A stretch of 64,000 nt of DNA from the NCBI GenBank assembly GCA_022072225.1, contig JAJVIC010000006.1, positions 1-64,000 of the forward strand. Direction: 5' to 3'. Below are positions 16,926-26,043 of the stretch, one piece after another. Below the pieces are notes generated by a model. It was given only the letters and a program-made list of their open reading frames with translations, was not told the origin of the DNA and made no database searches. Each line of letters starts with the position of its first letter. Within the stretch, counting starts at the first letter, position 1. Made by a program: the position numbers and the translations under genes. Origin of the DNA: Bacteroidia bacterium. Its GTDB lineage: Bacteria > Bacteroidota > Bacteroidia > SXHM01.

Positions 16926-17375
16926 ATGAAAAAACAATTTATCGCCCCAGAAATACAAATTTATTATTCACGACCTCCGCTTGATAAGATGGAGAAAGTT
17001 ACGTCTGCAAACGATGCAGTGCCTTTGTTTAGAAGTTATGCCGATGACAGACGACTAGATTACAAAGAGTTCTTTTGGGTCATGCTTATTTCCCGGTCTA
17101 ATCATGTCCTTGGAATTTCTGAAATTTCAGTTGGTGGAACATCAGAGACAATTGTAAATAACAAAGAGATTTTCCAATTAGCTCTTAAAGGAAACGCCTC
17201 TTATATTATTCTTTGTCACAATCATCCAAGTGGAAAGTTAGAACCTTCATCACAGGACATTCAGCTCACAGCAAACCTCCATACGTTTGGGAAAATGATA
17301 GGAGTCTCCATTATTGACCATATTATTATCACTACTGAAGGCTACTATTCTCTAGCTGAGAACGGACAAATTTAA
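16926..17375 (+). CDS. radC: RadC-family JAB-domain protein
   Basis: A 149-residue protein consisting only of the JAB/MPN-type domain of RadC. The zinc-binding signature HNHPSGKLEPSSQD is intact (His near residues 98 and 100). It is preceded by LKGNASYIILC and followed by a VSIIDHIIIT strand, as in the family. The N-terminal helix-hairpin-helix part of full-length RadC is missing, which is typical of the copies carried by plasmids, phages and integrative elements. Their role is unclear, perhaps anti-restriction or DNA processing. It is followed after 22 bases by a DNA methylase on the same strand. Confidence 0.85.
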   Translation: MKKQFIAPEIQIYYSRPPLDKMEKVTSANDAVPLFRSYADDRRLDYKEFFWVMLISRSNHVLGISEISVGGTSETIVNNKEIFQLALKGNASYIILCHNHPSGKLEPSSQDIQLTANLHTFGKMIGVSIIDHIIITTEGYYSLAENGQI

Positions 17376-17397
17376 TAGGTAAGCAAATGATTATTTT

Positions 17398-18057
17398 GTG
17401 CATAACATACCAAAGGAGCTACAATCTAACATCAACCAAAAGCTCGTCATGGACGGGCTTTTGTTACTTCAGAAACTCTATGATACCAGTATTCCCCTCG
17501 TTATTTTTGATCCACAATACCGAGGATTATTTGACCAACTCAAATACGGGAATGAAGGTAAAAAGCTAAAGGGGCGTTTCCAGCTTCCGCAGATGCCAGA
17601 TACTGTTATTGCATCATTTCTCAAAGAAATAGATCGTATTCTCACTCCTAGTGGTCATGTTATGATGTGGGTGGATAAGTTCATGCTGATAAACAGCATT
17701 CAATCACTTGTTGCAGGGACAAGTTTGAAGGTTGTTGATTTTATTACATGGAATAAGGGAAGAATAGGATTAGGGTATAGGACAAGAAAGAAAAGTGAGT
17801 ACCTTGTTATAATTCAAAAGCCACCTGTTAGAATAAAGGGTATTTGGAATGTTCACAATATTCCTGATGTTTGGGATGAGAAGATTATAAATAAGAACCA
17901 TGCTCATTCAAAGCCTATCGAATTACAAAAGAGACTCATTGAAGCGGTAACTAAAATGGGAGAAACAGTTGTTGACCCAACATCAGGCGGGTATTCGACA
18001 CTTACAGCAGCAAATGAGGTGGGAAGAAATTTTCTCGGGTGTGATTTGTTGGGATAA
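17398..18057 (+). CDS. DNA adenine/cytosine-N4 methyltransferase (beta-class order)
   Basis: A 219-residue methylase. Motif IV is FDPQYRG near residues 36-42 (DPQY in place of DPPY), and the S-adenosylmethionine site near the C-terminus is VVDPTSGGYS followed by FLGCDL. That order, motif IV before motif I, is the beta class of N6-adenine/N4-cytosine methylases. HSKPIEL before motif I is also typical. The start is a GTG at 17398; the Met at residue 18 is an alternative. It sits 22 bases after radC and probably forms a unit with it. No restriction enzyme is adjacent, so it is likely an orphan, protective methylase. Confidence 0.8.
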   Translation: MHNIPKELQSNINQKLVMDGLLLLQKLYDTSIPLVIFDPQYRGLFDQLKYGNEGKKLKGRFQLPQMPDTVIASFLKEIDRILTPSGHVMMWVDKFMLINSIQSLVAGTSLKVVDFITWNKGRIGLGYRTRKKSEYLVIIQKPPVRIKGIWNVHNIPDVWDEKIINKNHAHSKPIELQKRLIEAVTKMGETVVDPTSGGYSTLTAANEVGRNFLGCDLLG

Positions 18058-18067
18058 ACTTTATTGC

Positions 18068-18097
18068 AACGCCATTTCAAGATTTTGAGATGGTGTT
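18068..18097. terminator. Hairpin terminator between convergent genes
   Basis: AACGCCATTTCAA (18068-18080) and TTGAGATGGTGTT (18085-18097) form a 13-base stem with two G-U pairs and a GATT loop, 10 bases after the methylase stop and 2 bases from the end of the minus-strand gene. Confidence 0.65.
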
Positions 18098-18099
18098 TG

Positions 18100-19701
18100 T
18101 CATTTCTCATCTTCAACTTCAGACTGAATTGCAACGTTCACTTTGTCCTTGTTTATGGATGATTCTATTTTATGAATCCATAATTTGAAGTCAAAAAAAG
18201 CATTAAATATGATAGCCGCTCTGGTATCTTGTATCATTTGAAATCTCTTTTTTAATTGAATTAAAGAACGAAGAGTACTATCTTTTTTGGTATCCTTCAA
18301 TGATTTAAAAAATAATAAAAAGATAGCTGCAAAACTTCGGTCAATTTCTGAATGTTTCCTCACAAAATCACACGCACTTTCAACAGAGTTATAAAATGAA
18401 AAGTTTAAGTTTTTACGTTCTGAAACAAGTTTGTCATATTCAATGATAAACTCAAAAAAAAGTGAAAATTCTACATAATGAATACATTCAGTATCAGAGT
18501 ACCCTGTAGCCTTTACCTTCCGAATCCATTTTAATGCCCTGTCATAGTTACCCAAATAGTAATATACAATACCAATCCACGTTGCAAGAGAGCGGTATAA
18601 AAACATAGGAGGATTGGTTTCTTTCCATAAAGAAAGTTCTGTTAATTCCTCTAAGCGTAGACTGAATATTAGGTTTTCTTTTTCTTGCATTGGTTCATAC
18701 TTTATCAATTTTCCATACTGGAAAATTGCATAAATATGATCCGGTATATTGTTTGTTTTTGAATACTTTTCTCCCAGCTTTAAGAGAAAATTGAGATAAG
18801 CCGACCTGAAAACCTTTTTATCTTGTTTTGCAAGTAATACACAGGTTGCCAACATGTAAATGATTTTTGAATAAAATGCAAAATCGCCCGTATTAGGGAA
18901 GAACGAATTATAATACCAACTGCTGTATTGCTTATTAATTTCTATACTGTATTCAAGAGCTCTTTTAAAATCGAGTTCAAGTATTGCTTTTGCCATTCTT
19001 CCCTCGGTTACAAACAGAGGTTCACTATCCCCTTTATAGCTTTTTGTTAATTCGTTAAATTGTTTTATTAAATCATCGGCTATTTTCTTTTCTGTTTTCT
19101 TTTGAAGAAGAATGTTGTTATAAACCAAATGAAGGAGCTTTTTAGAGCACGACAGTGCTTCAAATGCATTTTGTAAGTCTTTAGTAATCTCTGCACCGGC
19201 AGCTGCATATTGAGTAACTTCTGCTGTTGTGTCTCCAGAGGAATTTAATGCCCACCATATTTTACTGGTCATTATTTCTGTTTTAGCAGTTAAGTTGGTC
19301 AGATGAAATTCCGGGATAATCGTCTCTTTAGCTTTTTCAAGCATATCAAGAGCATCACGTTTTAAACCCTTATTAGCAAGAATTTCTGCAAAATCAAGAA
19401 CCTTTCTATAACTGGTTCTCTGAGAAGCACTAATTCCATAGGCACTCAATCCCTGTAATATTTTTTCTTTCAGGAGGGATTTATATGTTTTAAAACTCTC
19501 ATTTTTCAACTTATTTGATAGTATTTTCTTTGCTTGATTCTCATCATATTCCTCCATACTATCTATAACATGAAATAATTCATTGAGGGCAAGATTTTTC
19601 GCATTGTTTTTATCTATAAAAATGAACTTAGAGAAATAAACTTTTTCCTCTTTTGACATGCTTTTAACCAATTTAAATAATGTTTCAGAAGGTTTTTTCA
19701 T
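18100..19701 (-). CDS. Large helical, TPR-like protein of unknown function
   Basis: A 533-residue, almost wholly alpha-helical soluble protein. The start (KPSETLFKLVKSMSKEEKVYFSKF) is the conserved beginning of a Bacteroidota protein family I know only as hypothetical. The rest shows helix pairs like TPR or solenoid repeats (for example YYLGNYDRALKWIRKVKATG near residue 420). It has no signal peptide. It is transcribed away from the toxin cluster, and the 282-base gap before the patatin gene could hold divergent promoters. Whether it regulates or serves that cluster is unknown. Confidence 0.65.
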   Translation of the reverse strand: MKKPSETLFKLVKSMSKEEKVYFSKFIFIDKNNAKNLALNELFHVIDSMEEYDENQAKKILSNKLKNESFKTYKSLLKEKILQGLSAYGISASQRTSYRKVLDFAEILANKGLKRDALDMLEKAKETIIPEFHLTNLTAKTEIMTSKIWWALNSSGDTTAEVTQYAAAGAEITKDLQNAFEALSCSKKLLHLVYNNILLQKKTEKKIADDLIKQFNELTKSYKGDSEPLFVTEGRMAKAILELDFKRALEYSIEINKQYSSWYYNSFFPNTGDFAFYSKIIYMLATCVLLAKQDKKVFRSAYLNFLLKLGEKYSKTNNIPDHIYAIFQYGKLIKYEPMQEKENLIFSLRLEELTELSLWKETNPPMFLYRSLATWIGIVYYYLGNYDRALKWIRKVKATGYSDTECIHYVEFSLFFEFIIEYDKLVSERKNLNFSFYNSVESACDFVRKHSEIDRSFAAIFLLFFKSLKDTKKDSTLRSLIQLKKRFQMIQDTRAAIIFNAFFDFKLWIHKIESSINKDKVNVAIQSEVEDEK

Positions 19702-19983
19702 ATAAAAAGTACGTGATAAGTTATCTAAATCAGTTTACGTATGAACATATTATTATTTTAATAATCAAATAGTTAGCATTTTAAAAACGGGTATTGCCAG
19801 TTTACATACTTAAAATATTTCCATTTCTTTTTCGTTCATCGTAGTTTATGTTTACTCCCACAAAAAGGATTCAAAGGGTGATAAATGCGTTGTTACAATC
19901 GACCAAACTTAAGAAAAAAAATAGGTGCGTAATAACTAAACCTTAAATACTTAAAATTAATTTAATAATACGAGTAAGCTAAA

Positions 19984-20913
19984 ATGAACCATTTGGGTAT
20001 ATCGGGAGGGGGTACTAAAATTGTTGGGTTGTTCGGTGCAGCGGAAGTTCTTATTGTTGAAAAAGGATATAAGCCGGATGTTATCTCAGGTATATCTGCG
20101 GGCGCAATATTAAGCGTGCCATTAGCACTTGGAAAGTATGATGAAATTAAGGACTTAGTTCTAAATGCTAGACTGAGTGATTTCTTTAGTGAGGCTCCGG
20201 TGAGTGATACTGGTGGATTTAAGGCAGGTGCAATATGGAAGATTATAACTGGAAAACCTTATCTGGGAAAGCAATTAAACCTCGAAAAAACATTATCAAA
20301 AGTTGTAAGGAAAGAAGAATTTGAAGCGTATAAAAAGGATTCATCAAAGCCGACCTGCATAGTAGGAACAGTTAATTTTTATGATGCAAGCAGATGGTAT
20401 TTTGATTTAAAGAATGACCCTGCTATCACATATGATTTATTTCTGAAAATAGTAAATGCATCTGCATCACTTCCTGTTTTTACGAATGGTATTCAAATCA
20501 GGTACAACGGGAAAGATTTGTATTTATATGATGGTGGAGTTCGTGATCATTGTCCTACTGCATATATGCTCGAAAAGCATCCTGATTATGGAAATAAAAT
20601 CAAAAAAAGTATTTCCATTTATTCAAGACCGGAAGAACCTTCACTTCCCCCAGATTCTTTTAAAGACAATAACGTTTTAGATATTTTATCAAGGTACATT
20701 GATATTGCAAATATTGAAGTTTCAAAAAATGATGAGTGGCAAGAAATTAGGCTGGCAAGGGAAAATAGTATTTCGCTTTGGCAGATATATATGCCCTCAA
20801 TAATGAAAACAGTTTATGATACTGATAAAGGTAGGCTTAGAAAACTGTATGAAGAAGCAAGAAGATCGGCTTTGGCTGTTTATCCAGATAAACCAATTAA
20901 TCAAATTATTTAA
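19984..20913 (+). CDS. Patatin-like phospholipase
   Basis: A 309-residue lipid acyl hydrolase. All family motifs are present: the oxyanion loop GGGTK at residues 8-12, the nucleophile elbow GISAG (Ser near residue 40), and DGG of the Ser-Asp dyad (near residue 187). It has no signal peptide. In bacteria, patatins act as secreted toxins, as T6SS effectors, or as defence effectors of CBASS. No cyclase is near, and it is the first gene of a long plus-strand run with peptidoglycan enzymes and toxins, so a role as an effector or loading factor of that cluster is inferred. Confidence 0.88.
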   Translation: MNHLGISGGGTKIVGLFGAAEVLIVEKGYKPDVISGISAGAILSVPLALGKYDEIKDLVLNARLSDFFSEAPVSDTGGFKAGAIWKIITGKPYLGKQLNLEKTLSKVVRKEEFEAYKKDSSKPTCIVGTVNFYDASRWYFDLKNDPAITYDLFLKIVNASASLPVFTNGIQIRYNGKDLYLYDGGVRDHCPTAYMLEKHPDYGNKIKKSISIYSRPEEPSLPPDSFKDNNVLDILSRYIDIANIEVSKNDEWQEIRLARENSISLWQIYMPSIMKTVYDTDKGRLRKLYEEARRSALAVYPDKPINQII

Positions 20914-20924
20914 ACTCTTAGATT

Positions 20925-21521
20925 ATGCCAGTTGCTTTGCCTACTTCGAAACCACGAATTTCTTCTGAGAAACTTCATGAGCATCTTCAAGCATTTAACT
21001 TGGATAGGACAAAGCACCCATTAGTTATAGTTGGAATAAGAGGATACTATCTTAATACACTTGGTGAAGTTGGAAAGAATGACAGGGGAATATATGATGA
21101 TGCATTATTTATCGACTCTCCTTTTGTAACGGCTTCATTTAATGCAAACACAGATCCATCTGTTTTTAGAAAAGGTAAGGGTAAGGGAGCTGAAAAAGGA
21201 ATAGCAACACTAAGACCCGGATTGTGGCTCTCCTATAAGTTCGGGAATCATAAAACTTATCCTGCTATTGTTCAGCAAATGGGTGAAGTAACAGTGACAC
21301 GTGACGGTGACCCCCCTTATGAAGATACGGGGTATTTTGGAATTAATATTCATAAGGGAAGTTATAACTCAACCTCAAGTGAGGGATGTCAAACAATTCA
21401 TCCAGACCAGTGGCAGAGCTTTATAAAACTTGCGCAAGATCAAGCTAAAAGATTATTTCCAGATACGTGGGATAAGGTTGTTATTCCCTATATATTACTT
21501 GAAAATACAGGATGGGCTTAA
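20925..21521 (+). CDS. L,D-transpeptidase (YkuD)-like protein
   Basis: A 198-residue protein without a signal peptide. The segment INIHKGSYNSTSSEGCQTIHPDQW (about residues 142-166) has the His...Ser-x-Gly-Cys layout of YkuD-type L,D-transpeptidases, with the Cys as likely nucleophile. Relatives occur in phages and may act as endolysins or peptidoglycan-binding enzymes. It follows the patatin gene after 11 bases and precedes the 1468-residue protein. I infer that it acts on the cell wall during assembly of, or killing by, the cluster. The family assignment is by motif only. Confidence 0.6.
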   Translation: MPVALPTSKPRISSEKLHEHLQAFNLDRTKHPLVIVGIRGYYLNTLGEVGKNDRGIYDDALFIDSPFVTASFNANTDPSVFRKGKGKGAEKGIATLRPGLWLSYKFGNHKTYPAIVQQMGEVTVTRDGDPPYEDTGYFGINIHKGSYNSTSSEGCQTIHPDQWQSFIKLAQDQAKRLFPDTWDKVVIPYILLENTGWA

Positions 21522-21611
21522 TAGATATTTTGAAATAAAATTAACCGAGACATAAATATAATTGAAGAACTATAAAATATAACAACATAAAAATCTAAAA
21601 CAATCTAAATC

Positions 21612-24600
21612 ATGCCAACACCGCCACCATTAGCTACATCAAAAGACACCAATTCCGTAGTGCTTTTCAGATTTGCTAACCTTGAAGACCCTACTAAAAA
21701 AGCAGTAACAGCTAGTAGTTCAGATAGTTTTCTTGAACACCCTAATCCGGGCAACAGTGTATTTATAGATGCAGTTGCTGGGACTACAACACAGGCTGAA
21801 AGAGATGCTGCCGTTGCTGCCGTTCTTACTACTTATGAACCGATAAGCTCACCTAAAGATGTTATAGACATCAATCCCGGTTTGTATGCCTTTAGTGAAT
21901 TTGTTAAGACATTTAATCGAAAAACAAATCCCGCAACTCTTGTAGCTAAGGCGGAAGATATTGATGAACTTACATCCGAACAATTAGATGATTTATGGGA
22001 CAACTTGTTTTATCAGGCATACACAACAAAATCTTCAATTATTGCCGAATCAATATTGTTGTTGCTACGTGGCAATACTTTTTTGGTTGAATACAATGCT
22101 CAAAATGAAATACCGGGTGAACCCACTCCTGAAATTGTCGAAGCAAACCTTAATAAATTGCTTCGTATCGCAGGAGCTATTGCTAATGTTCCTGCAAATC
22201 TTGTGGCTCTTGATAAAGTAAGTGTCCCGGGACGGAAAGAGGGATTGGATGCAGAATCAAAAGAAAATCTCAGTAGACTTAATAATGCGGATAAGGCCCA
22301 TTATCATATCAGCAGGATAAACGCTGTGCTTTCAGAAGTAGAATGTGCTGAAAAAAAATATAAAGATGAATATACTACAGCTTATAATGCTGCATTAGCA
22401 AGGCATAATGCCGGACGTACCGTCGTTTCTCGTGGTAAACAATCTGGAGCAATACCAAGCGATTTTAAATTTAAATTTCGTGAACCGCTTGACCCTACCT
22501 TTGTTTCCGATAACCTTTCCGAAGAAGGACAGGAATATTTGAGTACGCTAAAATGTGGTGTGAAAAAAACATGGGCAGATGTTTCTACTGCTCTCCAGAA
22601 AAGAAGAAGTGAAAAATATCAAGTCCTGTTTCGTAACGCTCCGAAGCAAAACGGTAAAGTGTTTTTCAAGGATATAACTATACCAGTAGTTCAAAGAACT
22701 ACTAATAATTCTTATGTTATTTCCACTGAAGAAGTACCCGGCACAGACGGTTTACGTTCTTTGTTTATTACGCACTACTATGAAAGTGCCGAAACAGCAA
22801 CTGTTGGTATGTCAGTACAATTGTCAGGGGGAGGACTTGCAGCACCAGTTACAGCGAGCTCATCAATGCCAGTTCAACGTTCGGCAAATCATTCCACCTT
22901 CCTCTTATTTGAAAGAGGACTACCTATTTCCGATAGTGATTATGCTCTTTCCGGTAGTTATGAAATAGAAAATAATTCCTTTTCAAGAGAGTTTGATGTC
23001 CCAGCTTTCAGGTTTACAAGGCCTGTATACGGCACTTTGCATTTTGGGCAGATATACATTAATACCGATAATGATACACAGCCGGGTACGGAGGATATTC
23101 AGTTGTATGGGGTAAAACACATAGGTGTTTTGGAATATAAGCGGGTAGAACAAGAACTTTGCTGCTATGTAGCAGGTGAAGTTTCGCATATTGAAAATAT
23201 TATGGCACGGGAATATAAAGAGAAAGCAACCCGAAATCTTACCCGTTCTGAAATAACTCAAGAAGATACAAAAGAGAAAGAATCCGAAGACTTAAAAGAT
23301 ACAACCAGTACAGATAGGCATGAAATGCAGAAAGAAATTTCGCAAGTAATGCAAGAAGAGCAGTCAAGACAAATTGGAGTTACTGCTGGCGTAAATGCGA
23401 ATTATAGCATGGGTGATACTTTTCAATTGGGAGTCAATGCCGGAACTAATATGAATTTTACCAATGGCTCCAATCAAACCAATTCATTCAGCCAATCCGA
23501 ATCATTCGCACAAGAAGTTACCCAAAGAGCGTTACAGCGCATTGTGGAAAAAACTACAAGTAAACGAACTTCGCGCATGCTGAGAGAATATGAAGATACT
23601 TACAAACATGGTTTTGACAACCGAGCAGGTGATAAACACGTTACTGGTATTTACCGATGGGTGGACAAAATTTACCTGAACAAATTGGTGAATTATGGTA
23701 AACGCCTACAATATGATTTTATGGTACCCGAACCATCCAAAAATTTTAAACATTGGATGACTTTAGATACTAAGAAAGGTGATGGAGATACTGGTGTAAA
23801 AGAACCACTGCCATTAACAGCTTTTGGCATAAAGTCAAATTTCGGAACAGAAGGAAAAAATGAGGGTTGGAAAAATATTAATAGGGATAATTATGCTAAT
23901 GCTGCTGCTGCCTATGGTGCTGATGTTGATACATGTCCCCCTGAAACTTTAACTATTGGTAAATCCTTTTCGGAAAATCCTTTAGGAAAATTTCCAACAA
24001 AATGGGATGAGCCAAGAGATAGTTTTCAATTTGAATTTGAAATTCCTGACGGGTATTATTGCGAGGGGTTTACAGGAGCATTTACTCATGTATTAGGACA
24101 CAGAGGTACAATAACTTTTGCTGATGCAAGAATTGCAATAGACAAATCACATTTTTACTATACGCGTCATACCAATATCCTTGCTGATGGGAATTCTGGT
24201 AATACTAATCCAGAAATAAGTGCTACTAATATTTATGTAACTAAACTATTACCTATTGGGATTAGCACTTTCAATATGGGTGGCTTTTCCTTAAATGTAA
24301 TGGCGAGTTGCAAATTGACTACTGATGCTTTTAATTCTTGGGCACAAGCCACTTATATTGCGATTCTCACAGCGTATAACAAACGCATGGAAGAATTCCT
24401 AAACGCAAAAGCTGCCAAGGCTCCGCAAGGACCCGAGCAAATTGATTATAAATTTAATCCATTAGAAGGCAGGGCTATCGAACAACGTGAGTTAAAACGC
24501 TCCTGCATGGAATTGATGATGGCTCCATTTGGTCTATACACTGGTAGGAATAATTATATAAAAGACGATTGCCACGACAATTATAACATAGACCGGTCAT

Positions 24601-26018
24601 TCGCTTTTCAGAAACATGCCAACTGTGTAAAATTTATGGAGGAGGCATTCAGTTGGGATTTGATGTCGTATCACTTTTATCCCTATTACTGGACTAGTGA
24701 ATTTGATTGGGCAACTATTATTAAAGAGTCGAGCAGTGCTGATTCTCTTTTCCAAGCTTTCCTACAAAGCGGCATGGCACGGGTTTCTGTTCCAGTGCGC
24801 ATCGGATTTGAATATCCTGTTATGTATTTCCTGAATACTGGAAAAATATGGAAAAGCGATAAAGTAGCGGCTGGCGGTGCAAACGATCCACTTTACAGGT
24901 CAATTGCACAACTTTTAGATTTAACCATTGGTAAAGTAGAAGCAGAATGGAAAACACGCGTTCCTTCAGCTCTTACGATTATTCAATCCGATTCTGCACC
25001 ATTGGATGCTAATGGACTCCCATGTGGCTTAGCAACGCATTCACTTCCCGGGGAGGATTATCCGGCTGGTTATATGTGCGAAGACGGAACACCAATAGCT
25101 CAGGGCAATAATATTCTTGCAGGTATTCCTGATGCAGGAACAGGTAGTGGTGGTAACCCTTCTACAAATATGGTGGGTAAATTTTTATTTCCTAAACATG
25201 CAGATTTATCAGCAAATGATGTAGGTAAATTAGTAATGAACGATGGGGATGGTTTGGCTAAGGTATACCAGTTAGCTGATGCGTTGCCTGAACAGACCGG
25301 TAAGTTTATTATTTCAATTGAAGACCTTGGTGATCTAACTGATAATTCAGAAATTGAAATAAATACTGCTACTTTCTCAATTATCTTCGACAGACCAGAC
25401 TGGCGTGGTGTGGAAACTCCGACAACCGTTATAGAAGAACTCGAATTAATCCGCGATTACATTTTAACCATAACTGAACTTGCCAATCTTACTCCAACTG
25501 TGGTTGATGATACGCTTGTTCTTGAGGAAACTGCTATGGAGTCAACACGGATTGAATTGGATGGGTTCCCATTGTTCGGTAGTTTAGTGATTGAAAGAGT
25601 ATCGCGTCCTGAATCTCCTATAGCAGCCGTTGGCTTCCCGCTTGGTAAATTATTAGCAATCCAAGGGGATAATGCAATCATCAGCAGCGAAACTGTTCAG
25701 ACCTTTACTTTGGAAAGTGCTTACACAGTAAATAATGACATGTTCAACAGCAGCTATGAGTTTAACCTTGATTCAGAGGCAGACTTTGCAGCAGTATTGA
25801 ATAACCTCATTATTCCGGCTGCTGACGGTAAGGTAAAACCACTGGGCTTGACCCCCGATATAATTGGCCGCGATTTCCTTACTACTTATCGTAATCAGTT
25901 TGTGGGTATTGCTATAAGCACATCGGGTATGGAGGTGAATGTGATGAAGATATCAAACCTGACCTATCTGTGGCAATTGATGCGGAAAACATTAGCAGAA
26001 AATGCACTTGGAATTTGA
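21612..26018 (+). CDS. 1468-residue structural-looking protein, core of the toxin cluster
   Basis: A very large protein without a signal peptide or T9SS tail. The first 100 residues are Ala/Thr/Ser-rich. The middle (about 500-720) starts with QELCCYVAGEVSHIENIMAREYKE, then a charged helical stretch, then a Gln/Ser/Asn-rich low-complexity segment (ITQEDTKEKESE to NSFSQSESFAQEV), then a conserved-looking block TSRMLREYEDTYKHGFDNR and HVTGIYRWVDKIYLNK. I have the impression that this block recurs in unnamed proteins of other phyla, but I cannot verify it. The C-terminal half is beta-rich (FDRPDWRGVETPTT, TFTLESAYTVNND). It has the size and composition of a tube, fibre or shell subunit. The function is unknown. 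Confidence 0.75.
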   Translation: MPTPPPLATSKDTNSVVLFRFANLEDPTKKAVTASSSDSFLEHPNPGNSVFIDAVAGTTTQAERDAAVAAVLTTYEPISSPKDVIDINPGLYAFSEFVKTFNRKTNPATLVAKAEDIDELTSEQLDDLWDNLFYQAYTTKSSIIAESILLLLRGNTFLVEYNAQNEIPGEPTPEIVEANLNKLLRIAGAIANVPANLVALDKVSVPGRKEGLDAESKENLSRLNNADKAHYHISRINAVLSEVECAEKKYKDEYTTAYNAALARHNAGRTVVSRGKQSGAIPSDFKFKFREPLDPTFVSDNLSEEGQEYLSTLKCGVKKTWADVSTALQKRRSEKYQVLFRNAPKQNGKVFFKDITIPVVQRTTNNSYVISTEEVPGTDGLRSLFITHYYESAETATVGMSVQLSGGGLAAPVTASSSMPVQRSANHSTFLLFERGLPISDSDYALSGSYEIENNSFSREFDVPAFRFTRPVYGTLHFGQIYINTDNDTQPGTEDIQLYGVKHIGVLEYKRVEQELCCYVAGEVSHIENIMAREYKEKATRNLTRSEITQEDTKEKESEDLKDTTSTDRHEMQKEISQVMQEEQSRQIGVTAGVNANYSMGDTFQLGVNAGTNMNFTNGSNQTNSFSQSESFAQEVTQRALQRIVEKTTSKRTSRMLREYEDTYKHGFDNRAGDKHVTGIYRWVDKIYLNKLVNYGKRLQYDFMVPEPSKNFKHWMTLDTKKGDGDTGVKEPLPLTAFGIKSNFGTEGKNEGWKNINRDNYANAAAAYGADVDTCPPETLTIGKSFSENPLGKFPTKWDEPRDSFQFEFEIPDGYYCEGFTGAFTHVLGHRGTITFADARIAIDKSHFYYTRHTNILADGNSGNTNPEISATNIYVTKLLPIGISTFNMGGFSLNVMASCKLTTDAFNSWAQATYIAILTAYNKRMEEFLNAKAAKAPQGPEQIDYKFNPLEGRAIEQRELKRSCMELMMAPFGLYTGRNNYIKDDCHDNYNIDRSFAFQKHANCVKFMEEAFSWDLMSYHFYPYYWTSEFDWATIIKESSSADSLFQAFLQSGMARVSVPVRIGFEYPVMYFLNTGKIWKSDKVAAGGANDPLYRSIAQLLDLTIGKVEAEWKTRVPSALTIIQSDSAPLDANGLPCGLATHSLPGEDYPAGYMCEDGTPIAQGNNILAGIPDAGTGSGGNPSTNMVGKFLFPKHADLSANDVGKLVMNDGDGLAKVYQLADALPEQTGKFIISIEDLGDLTDNSEIEINTATFSIIFDRPDWRGVETPTTVIEELELIRDYILTITELANLTPTVVDDTLVLEETAMESTRIELDGFPLFGSLVIERVSRPESPIAAVGFPLGKLLAIQGDNAIISSETVQTFTLESAYTVNNDMFNSSYEFNLDSEADFAAVLNNLIIPAADGKVKPLGLTPDIIGRDFLTTYRNQFVGIAISTSGMEVNVMKISNLTYLWQLMRKTLAENALGI

Positions 26019-26043
26019 TAGAACAGTTTCAGCACCTTAGCGA

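Noticed and set aside
19984-20913. CBASS phospholipase effector
   Set aside because: No CD-NTase, or ubiquitin-like partner genes of CBASS are in the neighbourhood.
19984-26018. Phage tail, tailocin or contractile injection cluster
   Set aside because: No sheath, tube, baseplate, tape-measure or ATPase genes were recognisable; the lysozyme-like and YkuD-like genes alone are not enough.
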